NCBI GenBank assembly: GCA_020726505.1
Contig: JAHLEZ010000011.1
Location: 1,736,001-1,800,000 of the forward strand
Origin: Leptodontidium sp. MPI-SDFR-AT-0119
Taxonomy: Eukaryota; Ascomycota; Leotiomycetes; Helotiales; Leptodontidiaceae
DNA: 64,000 bases
Direction: 5' to 3'
In this document: piece after piece, positions 45,868 through 57,393 of the stretch
Position numbering within the stretch: position 1 is the stretch's first letter
How the letters are laid out: each line of letters starts with the position of its first letter
Notes under the pieces: generated by a model
Told to the model about the DNA's origin: nothing
The model's database searches: none
Seen by the model: only the letters and a program-made list of their open reading frames with translations
Made by a program: the position numbers and the translations under genes

Positions 45868-48742
45868 ATGGCCGATACTAATGTTGAACTCCTCATCCCG
45901 CAAGTAACGCTCGAGGAGAAGATATCCCTACTTGCGGGACGAAATTTCTGGGAAACCTTTGCAGTCCCGAGACTGGATATTCCCTCTTTGAGAGTAAGTC
46001 TGTGTTAAATCCATGTGACGACTTTCTCCGTTACTAACTCACTGAGGTCTCCGATGGTCCAAATGGTGCTCGTGGTGGACAGTGGGAGGGCGGGACTACT
46101 GCCGCTTGCTTTCCGGCCTCGGTTTGTCTTGCTGCAACATGGGATGAGAAACTTGTTGCCGAAATAGGCGACGCGTTAGCTGGGGAGACCATCAGCAAAG
46201 GAGCACGCGTTGTGTATAGCCTCTGAAGCCATGTCGTTAATTGTTGTTGACTTACGCAGACTTGCGCCGACTGTGAATCCTCATCGATCTCCACTCGGTG
46301 GTAGAAACTTCGAGTCCTTCTCCGAGGACCCGTTTTTAGCTGGCAGGCTTGCTACTGCCTACATAAATGGCGTACAGGCCAGGGGTGTAGGCGCCACGAT
46401 CAAGCATTTTGCTGGTAATGAACAGGAGAGCAGGAGACAATCCATGAATTCCAATATAAGCGAGCGAGCGCTACGGTATGTGTCCTCATATGTCAATTCT
46501 CATGCCTGACTATTGTACAGGGAAATATACTTGAAGCCATTTGAAATCGCTGTCAAAGCCGCCAAACCTTGGGCACTGATGACATCGTACAACTTGCTCA
46601 ATGGAATACACGCGGACATGTCAAAGTATCTTATCCGAGATGTACTTCGTGAGCAGTGGGGATTCAAAGGCCTTGTCATGAGTGACTGTAAGTCCTGGGG
46701 GAGCCCAGTGTCCCCCATTTCCATATCTTAAGTTCTTTTGGGGACATTTTCCATCTTTTTCTTCAAACAACTCAGCTATGTGTGGCAATGGCTAAGTATC
46801 CCGTTACCTAGGGGGTGGAACAAACTCCGTCGAAGAGTCTCTGCTTGCAGGGTTAGACCTCGAGATGCCAGGACCAGCCAGTCAGCGAAAGATTCCAGAC
46901 ATCAAGGCCGCTATCGAAAGCGGAAAGTTGACAGAACAGGTAATCGACGAACGCGTTTTAGCGGTCCTGAGACTCGTGAAGCAAGCAGGAAAATTCGAGA
47001 ATCCCGAAGAACTTGAAGAACAGGCTATTGATCGGCCTGAAGACAGAGCCCTGATCCGTAAGGCTGGAGCAGAGGGTGCCGTTCTACTCAAGAATGAGAA
47101 CGGGACGCTGCCATTGCGAGCTAAGAAGGTCAAATCAATCGCACTGCTAGGTTTGGCGAAAGAATGTCTCGCGCATGGAGGCGGGTCTGCATCTGTGAAC
47201 TGTCATTACAAGATTACTCCATATGAAGCCTTCAGATCAAGACTCGGCAATGGTGTGGATTTGACCTATAGCGAAGGTATGACGTATCTCATTCCCTCAA
47301 TCGAATGCTGCAAGAAACTGACCATCTCGAAGGGGCACAAACATTCCGTAATCTTCCTCCACTCAAGGAAAATGTCGTTGGCAAAGATGGAAAATCCGGG
47401 TTTACACTCAGTCGCTTCCAAACTCAGGACATTTCTGGAGTCCCTGAAAGCGTCGATTCTTGTCCACAAGGCAGGTGGGTGTCAGATGGAAGCCCTTGTG
47501 TCGCAGCAAAACTGGAGTCAAAATTTCGCCCCACTGTTTCTGGGTCGCACTACTTGGCTTTCTCATCCCTGGGACCAGCAACTGTAACAATCGACGGCAA
47601 GAAAATATTTGACGTTACCGAGTACGATGACGATGCAATGAGGTTCCACCTCGGTGGCTCGGTGCAGGAGCAGAAACAATTTCACTTCGAGAAGGGAGAG
47701 GAATACGATATTGTTATGGAGGCATTCGGTTTGCCAACTGGAGACGATATGTTCAGTCTTTTCAGAGGTATGGTTGGTATTCAGCTCGGTTTCATGCTGC
47801 AAGAAGAATACGAGAGGGACATGCTGGCGGAGGCAGTTGAAGCTGCGAAGGCGGCCGAGGTTGCTGTCGTCTTCGTGGGAAATACCACAGCATGGGAGAC
47901 AGAGGGTAAGTCCTGTGTCAACTCCAGAGCTTACAGAACTCTTATCTGATGTTAAAGCAGGACAGGACCAGCTCTCGATGAACCTCCCAGTCAATGGTTC
48001 CCAAGACCGACTTATCTCCGCTGTCGCCGCCGTGAACCCCAATACAGTCATCATTATCAACACAGGAGTCGCAATCGCCATGCCATGGTTGAGCTCTGTC
48101 AAAGCAGTCATTCAATCCTGGTTCCCAGGCCAGGAAGCAGGAAACTCGATCGCCGATGTGATCTTTGGCACAATCAACCCCAGTGGAAGATTACCAATCT
48201 CCATCCCCAAGAGACTGGAAGATACACCAGCCTTTGAAAATTTCCCAGGCAATTTGGCGACCTTGCAAGTGCATTACAAGGAAGAAATTTACATCGGCTA
48301 CCGCTTTTTTGACAAACACCCAGAGAAGATTCAGTTCCCCTTCGGCTTTGGATTGAGTTACACGGACTTTGAAATTCGGAATATTCCCCAGGAAAAAATC
48401 CTCATCTTGTCCAAGAACAAGTCGATTGATCTGCACGCAAGCGTTAAGAATATAGGTGCTGTGGCTGGGAGTCAAGTTGTCCAAGTATATCTGGCGCCAT
48501 CAAATACTGACGACAGGCCGGATAAAACACTTGCGGGGTTTGCAAAAGTTACTCTTGATGCCGGACAAGGAAAGAATGTAAATATCACGGTAACATATGA
48601 AAGCGCTGCAATCTGGGACGAGGATACAAATCTCTGGAAAGTACTGAGGGGAGATTACAAATTGCTGGTTGGGAGCTCGTCACAAGACATCGCGGGCAGT
48701 CAGGCATTTATTGTGGAGGAAACGTTCACCTTTCAGCCATAG
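45868..48742 (+). CDS. GH3 beta-glucosidase with PA14 domain, intracellular type
   Basis: Seven exons (45868-45993, 46047-46213, 46260-46475, 46521-46687, 46812-47276, 47333-47905, 47961-48742) give 831 residues with no signal peptide. The N-terminal TIM-barrel has VSDGPNGARGGQW, GGRNFESFSEDPFLAG, and GATIKHFAGNEQE. The catalytic nucleophile Asp lies in VMSDWGGTNS, where the Trp codon is split by intron 4. A PA14 insert occupies about residues 380-540 (SGSHYLAFSSLGPATVTIDG). The alpha/beta sandwich follows (WFPGQEAGNSIADVIFG, NPSGRLPIS) and a fibronectin-III-like end (FPFGFGLSYTDF). Size and order match fungal PA14-containing GH3 beta-glucosidases. It likely splits internalised glucosides. 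Confidence 0.93.
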
Positions 48743-50706
48743 TTGGTAATAAATTCTTTTCTTTCCTCAATACATTTCACACCTACGAACCACCTTCCTT
48801 CTTCTCAATCGCAGCAACATGATACGTAATCAACGCCGTGGAATCACCACTCCCATAATATATTGTATATTTATCATCATGCGTTTCCCCCGTGCTCAAT
48901 GTATCGCCATATTGCCTATGCGACTCTGCCATCGGTGTCGAACTTCAGTCCAGAAACGGAGAGGTAAACAGCCCTTTTCTGTAAGCTTGTTGATGTCGGT
49001 TCCCTCTCTAATTGAACTGGAGTGGCCAATGCCAGGCAAATGAATGCCAGCGCAAGGTATTGAAGGAGTTTCATGGCCAAATTTGGACGTGTGATGACAT
49101 ACAGATGCCTCTCCGGGAAACGGTTTAATCTTAGACTGATCTGGATATGATCAAGCCATGAACATTTAAACTGTTGTGATCTATGAATCTGAGCGTAATT
49201 TGAACAAAGACAGGAGACAGCTCTTTAAAGTCAAAATTCAACCGCGTGAATTTGGAGATCTACCATCTCACGTGGTTCGTTCCCACCAAGAACATTAGAT
49301 GAACGCCGAAATGATGTGTTTGAGGGTTCAATATGGAATCGAAAATTCGACGAGTCGGGATGATTTGCCAACAGCCTGTTCCCGGCCAGTGCGGGGATCA
49401 TGATTTGGCGAAGGACTACTCGAGACACGGAGCATCGTTTCCGTGCTTGGAATTGGAGATAAAAGTTCCATCGCTAGGATTGATGTGCAAGGAATTGCAG
49501 GAAAATTTATGAATTGAACTAGAGGAAAGATTGAGATGGGGATGGAGCGGAGTATGCTAGGTAGAAGGGAAACGGCTGGATCTAGAAGTTATCTGAAACA
49601 GAGAACGTTGATTTGAGACGTTTCAATTGGTGCCAATGATTGAGAAACATGTCTGAGAAGCAAAGGCAAAAAAGACGATAGCAATTAATTTAGGGACAGG
49701 TTGGTAGAAGAGATAGGCTTCCGTGAAAGAGAGTAAGGAGTTGAGAATGATGAAACATCTCAGGGATATATATGATTAAGAAATAAGAAGACAGAAGAAT
49801 TTTGATGAGGATTGTTCCATAGCCAGGGAAAATTCCCCAAACAAATTATAAAAGGCAGCAGACACCGATGTGCAAAAATGCCACGTCTTTAGCAACAAAA
49901 CAGGGCAGTTGTTGATTGCCAACAGGAAGGAGATGGAGAGAAACAGAAGGAAAAGGCCAGGCCCTCAGCACGAGCCCTTCGCTTAGCAGCCTCACGTGGC
50001 ATCTAGCCCCTTTTTCGTTAGCCGCGTCTGACTGCTAAGCGAAAGATCTTCAAATCTGCCTTGCCATCTCCTGGACTTCCTTTTCATCATCCTTCCGGAA
50101 CAACGGGTTCGCCTTCTTACTCTCCACCTCCATATCCATCAGCAACGATAACCAGAACCCCACACCACATATGCACTTTCAGATCGCATGCATTCAGCCC
50201 ATCTCAATAGTCCGATATTTATAGGCAGCCCAGTGGGAAGTGGATAGTCTATTGCCCGCGCGCTAAGCCTCAAGTGTCAGCTCGGCGCACAACTCAGCAA
50301 AAATCACAGTTGGAAGCGGGGAATTCCCAGGGCATGTATTCAAGGAGATTTCATTGGATCGATGTGCGAATTTGCTATTGCTATGAGTGCATTTTTTTGT
50401 GTTGCTTCTTGTGAGGCTGTACAGCTTGCCTCAGCCCTAGGCCCCGATATCGAAGGGTAAGCCTTGGAGGATGCGGACCGCTAGGCAGCTGAATAAGGAT
50501 CTGACCCATCGGCAAGCTCCTGCCTGGCAAATCAGTGGTTTAAATCCATCCTAATCGGAAGCTCCAAGCGATGTCCTCGGTTAGGGATGTTGTTCTGCCC
50601 ATATATGTGTTCCTGTGCTCCGTCATTGGATGCCCTCCCTGGATGCAAGCGCAATTGTCAAATGGACTCCGGAGCGTTTTTCTCGCCGGCTGGCATCATC
50701 TCGGAT
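48743..50706. other. Intergenic, no supported gene
   Basis: About 2 kb between convergent GH3 and flavin-oxidase genes. Only short frames occur. It contains the inverted repeat at 49978-50043. No RNA gene or transposon was recognised. Confidence 0.4.
49978..50043. repeat. 12-bp inverted repeat with 42-base loop
   Basis: TTCGCTTAGCAG at 49978-49989 is perfectly complementary to 50032-50043. The intervening 42 bases include CACGTG. It may form a hairpin or be the footprint of a small element, but no target-site duplication was established. Confidence 0.5.
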
Positions 50707-52251
50707 TCAAGATGCGGTGATGTTCCGAAGTAAGGTTTCGGTGAACTCCCAGAGTAATGCACTGTCCTGGGTGTGAAATGCTGCACCTGTGTACCAGGTA
50801 TGTCGCTGCCCTTGAAGATCAGAGAGCACCTTGTAGAAACCATTCGCAATTGCCTTTGTGGATACCATCAGCTCGAACGGCGTGTGTCTTGAGTAGACGA
50901 CGAATTTGGGATTGCTTGGACCCTTGCCCGGATACTTTAATCTTCGAACGTCTGACAGGATTTGGTTTTCGACAGCCGCATCAGACAAGGCATGAGCGCT
51001 ACCAAATGTAACAGCAATTACCCCTGGTATCTTTGTCGATGCAAGTCCGTAGATCCCCGGCAGAGTCATTTGATTGTACTCGGTCTTGGGGCTGACGTTG
51101 ACTATTGCGGTGTCGTCCAGGATACCAGTATTGCGTAGCAATCCTGTGTAGTAGCCAGTGTTCTTGAACTGAGAAAACAACCTGATCTCATCCGAGGTCA
51201 GGTCCCATCCAACCAGATTCTCCAACTTTGGCGGGATAGTCACAATTAATTTCTGGCAAGTTACCAGTGATAACCCAGCTTGAGTTGAAGTAACAATGCG
51301 TACACTTTGTCCAGAGCGGTTCAAAACTATGATTTTGCTGCTGAGTAGGACGTTTCCACTCAATGCTGCTGCCGCATGCTCATATAGCAAGCTGTTGTCG
51401 TGAAGCTTGGTTGTGAGGAAACCTACTTGGAGAAGCCTCAAGATATCGGACCCGAAGTTCTTGAATACATACAGTGTGGGCTGCGCCAAAGTATCACCCA
51501 TTCCTTGGGCAAACCGGTAGTGAAATCCAGCCATTGTTTCTAAATTGTACTTCTTGATGAACATTCCCCACGGCATGAGCAAGTCTGAAGGGACAGGGTA
51601 CCGAAGGTCGAATCCCTTCTCCAAGTACGGATACTTGGCCAACTGAGCCGCATAAGCAGCCAAGCCGGTGCTCAGGTTTGCACCTATGTTGTTGTTCCCG
51701 GTATTGCCTGTATCGAAGTCGAAATATTGTGTGGGCAGCGTGGGATTCGGGCGCTTGATCAAGGATACATTCAGCCGCGCGAAGTAGTCCTTGACGATTG
51801 GTAAGTCATGCCACTGGTGGATTTGAAGTCAGTGACTGCCAGCCTCGGGGTTCTCGAGGAGCGATTCAATGACTATTGGTTCTGAGTGGGGGGAATCGGT
51901 GGCTGGACAATAACGGTGAGTAATTGGACTTCGGCTGTGACTTACGACTTGCACGCCAATATCATACTTGAAACCCGTAGTTGGATCTGTATACGTCTCT
52001 GTATGGCCGCCCAGACGGTCCTTTTGTTCAATGACAACAACAGTCTCCCCCATGTCCGAAAGACGGACTGCTGCGTACGTTCCGCTTGATCCACCTCCAA
52101 CGATACAGACGTCACGGGCGATGGAAGAGCCAACTTTGTACTCAACGCCATTGAGAACAACAGATGCTGAGGCGCTGACTTGCAACGTTACCATCAATCC
52201 AACGAGCACAGCCAAGATCCGCTGGAAAGCTGAAGTGTCCAAGCCTGCCAT
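50707..52251 (-). CDS. Secreted FAD-dependent oxidoreductase (amine-oxidase-like)
   Basis: Two exons (52251-51946 and 51813-50707), with a 131-bp intron, give 470 residues. A signal peptide (ILAVLVGLMVTLQVSASA) is followed by the FAD Rossmann motif DVCIVGGGSSGTYAAVRL and the second-glycine block VVIEQKDRLGGHTETYTD. A substrate-domain region with LLMPWGMFIKKY and the C-terminal HTWYTGAAFHTQDSALLWEF complete the fold. Fungal proteins of this shape are often named amine oxidase or beta-cyclopiazonate dehydrogenase-like. They belong to the NAD(P)-binding_8/flavin amine oxidase group. Substrate unknown; the signal peptide argues for an extracellular or vacuolar role. Confidence 0.83.
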
Positions 52252-53006
52252 GGTAAGTTCAGTAGCTGGGTCGACTGAATATACAGAAATACCCCGATGG
52301 CCCACGGAGTTTCCTTCCTGGGAAAGAGAATGCCTGTTCGACGCTCTGCTTGAGTATCGAGTTTGTCAGATGGAAGACTTCGAGCATCGACAGCTTTTGA
52401 AGGATTGAGGTTGAGTCTTCTTTCAGCTGATCAAGGCGTCGACGATATCTCTTTATGCCCGATCCTTAGCGAGTGTGGCCCAAAGCGAATAATGTCGTCG
52501 CTCCTTTAGGAAGCGATGGCGCCGCTGATGATCAAGCCGAGAGAATGAACGCCTCGAGTTCTGCAAGAGCGTTGAAATTATCCGCCTCAAAGTTCCTTCC
52601 CTGCAAAAACTCACAGATGTGACTGGTGAGATGTCCAGCGGAAGGCTTGCCGTTCAGACGGGAGCAGGTGGCTTCGGTATCAGTGGGGGCGCAATAATGC
52701 AGACGACCAAGATTCAGATCCAGATCCTCCGACAAAAATACATCGCCAACGAAAGCGGACATTACACTGCCAACCTTCGTGTTGTGCAGAACTTAGTCTT
52801 CAGCTTCCACTTGCGGGCACCCTCTGGCGCAAACCGCCTCTCCCTATTCGCCAGCCCTATAGATGCCTTCAGCTGCAGGTCTCACCGGCTTTTCTATTAA
52901 GCCATGTGGTGACCAGCCAAAAATTGGAAAAGACGTCGCCGTCCAGCCCGTTCCATTACTTAATCATCTGCTTTCACGTCAAAATTTTTACATTACCGCC
53001 GCAACG
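52252..53006. other. Intergenic with one doubtful small ORF
   Basis: A minus-strand frame starting at the ATG at 52762 and ending at 52532 encodes 76 residues of mostly acidic, unremarkable sequence. I cannot assign it. The region should hold the promoters of the divergent flavin oxidase and Zn2Cys6 genes. Confidence 0.3.
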
Positions 53007-53763
53007 ATGCATACTTCAAGCGCCTCGCTCCGACCCCGTCAAAGGACTTTCACTTCATGCACTGAATGCCGTAGGAGAAAGCAAAGGGTATGAGTGTAAC
53101 CAGCGCTGGGCTTGTCGGGCTCCTGATTGACCAGATTCTAGTGCAACCAGGCCAAAGATCGGCCGTGCAACAACTGCGCGAGAAGATATCCGCCAGTGAT
53201 TTGCACATACGAAAGCTCCAGGTATGCCACTCAACCCATTCTAGCACCCGAATCTGAATTGACGAATATGCAGCTCACCACCACCCATCGACCGTGTCGT
53301 CGACATGCGGGATAACCTTGTTACGCAGCAGGATACTGGTCGCGGCCGCGGGGGTGATGTCTCGGGTCCAGCTTACATTCAAACATCCCAGTCCAATGTC
53401 AGCGACGTCCCAGCAACCTCAACGTCAGACGGTTACTACGCCTCTCATGGCTACTATGCAGCTGCTACAACCAGAGCCGACTATCGGCAATATCAAGGCG
53501 AGGGTCCTACCTCCAATTCTCAATATGTCGCTACATCAGGAAGCTACGCAGTAGACGGTGGCTACTATCAAGATCAAACGAGCTACAGCGTCGCAGGATC
53601 AACCCATGGCCAAAGCCATCCTGGATATTACCCAATCACGGATCAACAGCGTAATGACTGGCTTTCTACGAATGGCGATCCAACTGCCTTTGTAGGCGCA
53701 GGCTCAGATTATTGCTACGTCGAGCCTGATCCAGAAGACCAAGCGCCCCCGCGGCGAGGATAA
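53007..53763 (+). CDS. Small Zn2Cys6 binuclear-cluster protein
   Basis: Three exons (53007-53087, 53142-53221, 53274-53763) give 216 residues. The binuclear zinc cluster is complete: CTECRRRKQR at the end of exon 1, then C-x7-C-x2-C-x8-C in exon 2 (CNQAKDRPCNNC...VIC). Intron 1 falls just before the third Cys. The remaining 160 residues are low-complexity, rich in Tyr, Gly, Ser and Gln (SDGYYASHGYYAAATT, GGYYQDQTSYS). There is no fungal-specific middle homology domain, unlike most regulators of this class. It probably binds CGG-type DNA sites; targets are unknown. Confidence 0.82.
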
Positions 53764-55067
53764 CGGGGATCCCAATGTGGCGGTTCGACGAGTCGGAGTT
53801 TTCTTTCTTTGTTCTATTTTCGTTACTGGAGAGTTGTGGCTTGCTGATGCAGCTAGCCACTGAGACTGTATGCAAGTTATCGGAGATAATCTTACTGGAC
53901 GATCATTGGGAACCTGGAGGATATATGATATGTAGTATTCCTCCGTCTGAGCTGGGAATGAAGCAAAGGCAATTTTCGAAGTCAATCGCGAGTACTGGGG
54001 AGTGGAGCAGTGGTGCTTGGGGAGGTTTGGGCAGATGTGGATGTGGACGTGCAAGTAAGGTTGTCTGTAGGAGATGACCCATGAGGCCGGCCGTGCCACT
54101 GGGACGGCTCATGGGCCAATTACCCCGCATCACGGATTGGGATGACAGTGCATGGGACAGGTGTTTTCTGCTTTGACCTTTTCTTTTTTTTTACTTTTTT
54201 TTTTATAGCATATTTTCACTTCATAGAATATCTAACGTTTCTTCTCTTCTCATCGACCCTGCTGGGCCCAGGTTAGCCGAACCCTTCTTCATTAAACATT
54301 TAGATGTGCATTTATCATTCGTTGTCTCCTGATGGGTGTCAACTTATTCCGATCTGTGTAACCTTAATCCTTGGGTATTGCCTATTTTAGGAATGGGCTA
54401 ACCGATGTCGGGTCAGATCTCATCGGGAACCTTCCCGTCTTGAGAGTCACGGGTTGAATTTAGGTAACACGATGGAGACTTGAGACATGTGAAAGTTCTG
54501 TCATCTTGGCGTTCAAATTTCTTTATTGGTGAGAGACAGTAACTTGAATTTCTCCCAATTTCTCATCTCAGTTACACAAAATGCTAATTGCTGTTTCAAT
54601 AGCCAAGAGAGCTAAGAGAGCGAACAAGCTTGAATGACTTGACTAACTTGGCTGTGGATTGAGCTGCACAACAAAATGACTCTCAAAAATATTCGTGATA
54701 TCTGCACTTGCTGCAAAGAAATTGATGTTTGCTTTGTGCTTCACAGTTGGACCACTAGTAGAAGTCATACTTCCAATCTGATTTATTTGATGTTTCAACA
54801 GGATGCTTCTCAACTCTAGAACAACCGTCTCAAAGCCGACCCGGCGATATCTAAGTGACGGTTGGTGACGGCAACGAGGATAGCCACAGGCGTTGACGCA
54901 ACCGTGACAATGCCACCAACAACCGTCAGCGTCGTCTCGCTAAAGCCCATCTGCCTCATTCCTACATCGACTTTCATACCCGCCTCAGCAGCATAATCAC
55001 TGACCTGGAAAACCGTCTCAATCAACTGACCGACCACAATACCGCCACCTGCAGCCCTCACTACTGG
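53764..55067. other. Intergenic with poly-T tracts
   Basis: Contains T-rich runs at 54179-54206 and no supported plus-strand gene. A minus-strand frame (about 55085-54816) is hydrophobic and ends beside the toxin-like relic; it shows no family I can name. No RNA gene was recognised. Confidence 0.35.
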
Positions 55068-55831
55068 ATGCGGAATCTCCGTCATTACATTGCCAACCAA
55101 GCCCCGGTAGCATCGATCTTCTCCTCAGTCGTCTCTGTCATCGACAATTGCAGCAGACTCAGCGCCACCCCAGCACCGCGCATCATCAATTTCCCGGCTC
55201 CAGCCCAAGCAGCTACCGCAGCCGTGGATCTGACCAGTATCATGAGCGAGACTAACGCCCCATCGTCCCAGTATCGATTCCCAACGCTAATGGTCAGAGC
55301 AGTGGAACTAGTTGGACTTGTGAAGGAGTTCGGCCGCTTATCGATCGATGCACTGGAAAAGAAGGATGTGAGCGTCATAGCTCTGTTACTTTCGGATAAC
55401 GAGACCAGTCTACTGGAGAAGGTCACAGATGTAAAGCAAAAGGAGGTTGAGGAAGCGGCACGCGCTTACGAGTCCCTGGAGAAAGGAATACTCACGTTCC
55501 AGGCGAAGCGTGATCACCACCAAAACCGACCCCTGATGAATATATGGGAAGGGGCTTATGCTGCTCGAGCTTGGATCCACCATCCTAGACCTCGCCGATT
55601 CCGCAGCCCAACTGCATCTTATTCTAGGTATGTCACCAAATCTAATGGAGACTTTGGTTGTTGCTAAAATGTTTTGCAGATGCGAAGCTCGGTGCGCCGA
55701 CAAGTATTGGCATAACAATAGGAGGTCCTGCTGTAGCTCGCTCGTCGGCTAAATTTGGAAAATTCATGGAAAAGCTTTCTGTCGCCATGAAACATGGTAG
55801 TCAGATGTCCTCTGAAATAGGCGAAGTATAG
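55068..55831 (+). pseudogene. Relic of a bacterial-type Tc toxin subunit A (TcA-like) gene
   Basis: About 200 codons resemble an internal region toward the C-terminal end of very large insecticidal Tc toxin A proteins: the segment around the long alpha-helical (coiled) part rich in Ala-Leu-Glu-Lys, then the hydrophobic and Gly-rich stretch after it. Recognisable similarity starts near 55190. The frame opened at 55068 changes near 55555 by an apparent indel. The last part, after a possible 52-nt intron (55628-55679), ends at a stop at 55829-55831 before the family's next conserved block. Full-length members exceed 2000 residues, so this is a decayed fragment that cannot encode a functional toxin. 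TcA-like genes are known in some fungi as presumed transfers from bacteria. Confidence 0.68.
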
Positions 55832-57393
55832 ATCAATTGTATATAGAGAATGGTTAGTCGTAGATGAATTGCTCTGATTCGGGATAGTCCATACGTATAT
55901 CTAGAAGACATTAAAGCTGCTCAGTTACAGACCTAAATTAGCTCAACACCACAAGTTGCACATACGGGTATAAATTCGATGAGGAAATGCCGCCGATCAA
56001 AGAACATTCGAATTATTTGATCTCCAAAAACTGAAACTCAACTTAGATTGGGATCCCCAGGCGGTCTTGGATATAAACAGCTTTCAGTTGACGACTTCGT
56101 AAGAATCTTTACAAAACCTACACTTTAAATGGCTTCCAACCAAACATCATTTCCTCTGGCGAACCCCATCGAAGCCGGCTATTGCGAAGGCAAGATTTCC
56201 ATTACTATTGCCATTACACTTGGAGTTTGTGTACTTCTATCGATTGTGTTCATGGACTATTCTTTAAACCAATTGCAAAATTGTCGCGACCACATTGCAC
56301 CATCCTCCACGACCTCGTATTGGCTGATGCTACCACCCAGGAAGATGTCCTCCTCGATACTTGCGTCAGATTGTGCATGAATGGTGCCTTCAATTATAAC
56401 AAGGCATCGGCTATGGCTGGTACTGTGAAGGTGTATGAGCATTACTTGAAGATGCGGAAAGGGGAAATGTCAATTTCTGAAGAAATCGGTGATTTTCCAC
56501 CTGGTTCGGAAATGGCTCTCAGACTAGAGGTTGTCGACAAGGGTCCCGAGCAAGTTTGAGTAACATGAGGTTGCTTAGTTCAATGAGAAGGATCGCTGAT
56601 ATTTTACCAATGAGTTGATATTTGGCGAGGTGAGGTGCAGAGCTTGTATATAATCACTTTTAATCGACGAACGATGCACAACAACGGCATAATGATCTCC
56701 AATCTCGGTCAATACGAGGACCAAAACACGGACCATGAATGCTTTTTATTCACGGACAAGTCACAAGATTAAATTACACATGTGACGTCGAAGCCACCAG
56801 CCATCGATCGGGATTCTAGTTTGCATGCAAGTGAGATGCAACTCTGATTACTCGTCATCACCCCTCATACAAACCCCTCACAAAAGCCTCTCGCCCGCGC
56901 CTAATCCCGCACTTACATACATCCGAATTCCTTCAGAAAGATTACTCGCCATCTCTTATACCTTGAAGCGGCAATTGCGAACCAGAAATACAATATCTAT
57001 GCAGGATTACTAGTCACCGGCAGCTACAGCACATATGCCGTACATCCGCCACCCTTGACCGCACTTGCATATCCAGCTGCATGTTACGGATTGTAGTGGA
57101 ATTGATGCTGTTAACTCGAGGAGAGTGCGTATCTCGGGATATGAACCGTCTTTTGAATAGGCGATGCGAGGTTGCTCACAGCTTACCACACAGGTGTTGT
57201 CTTTTATTGTCAGGGAAGGAGTAAGCATGTACATATATATATGGAGCAAGCAATTTTTTTGAAGGAGGGATCAAAGTAAACTTTAACATCAAATCTGTTC
57301 TATTTTTCATATCAAATTGAAGCCTCCAGATACTGAGTGCATCCTAAGACTTTGATTTCACAATCGCAAGCTTCTTCAGTTTAAAGAATCAAG
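55832..57393. other. Intergenic with one uncertain gene
   Basis: Apart from the uncertain frame at 56129-56559 (listed separately) nothing was recognised. Short AT-rich stretches occur near 57230-57260. Confidence 0.35.
56129..56559 (+). CDS. Hypothetical small protein, structure uncertain
   Basis: An ATG at 56129 opens a frame with a membrane-like stretch (ITIAITLGVCVLLSIVF). A different frame further on (to the stop at 56557-56559) looks more protein-like, with TCVRLCMNGAFNYNKASAM and EEIGDFPPGSEMALRLEV. The two could be joined by an intron from GTTTGT near 56224 to CACCCAG at 56340, in frame, or the gene could be broken by a frameshift. I recognise no family. Confidence 0.3.

Noticed and set aside
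54816..55100. Minus-strand hydrophobic frame next to the toxin-like relic as a possible partner gene
   Set aside because: Its first codon is not ATG, it has no family resemblance, and it overlaps the relic's start on the opposite strand.
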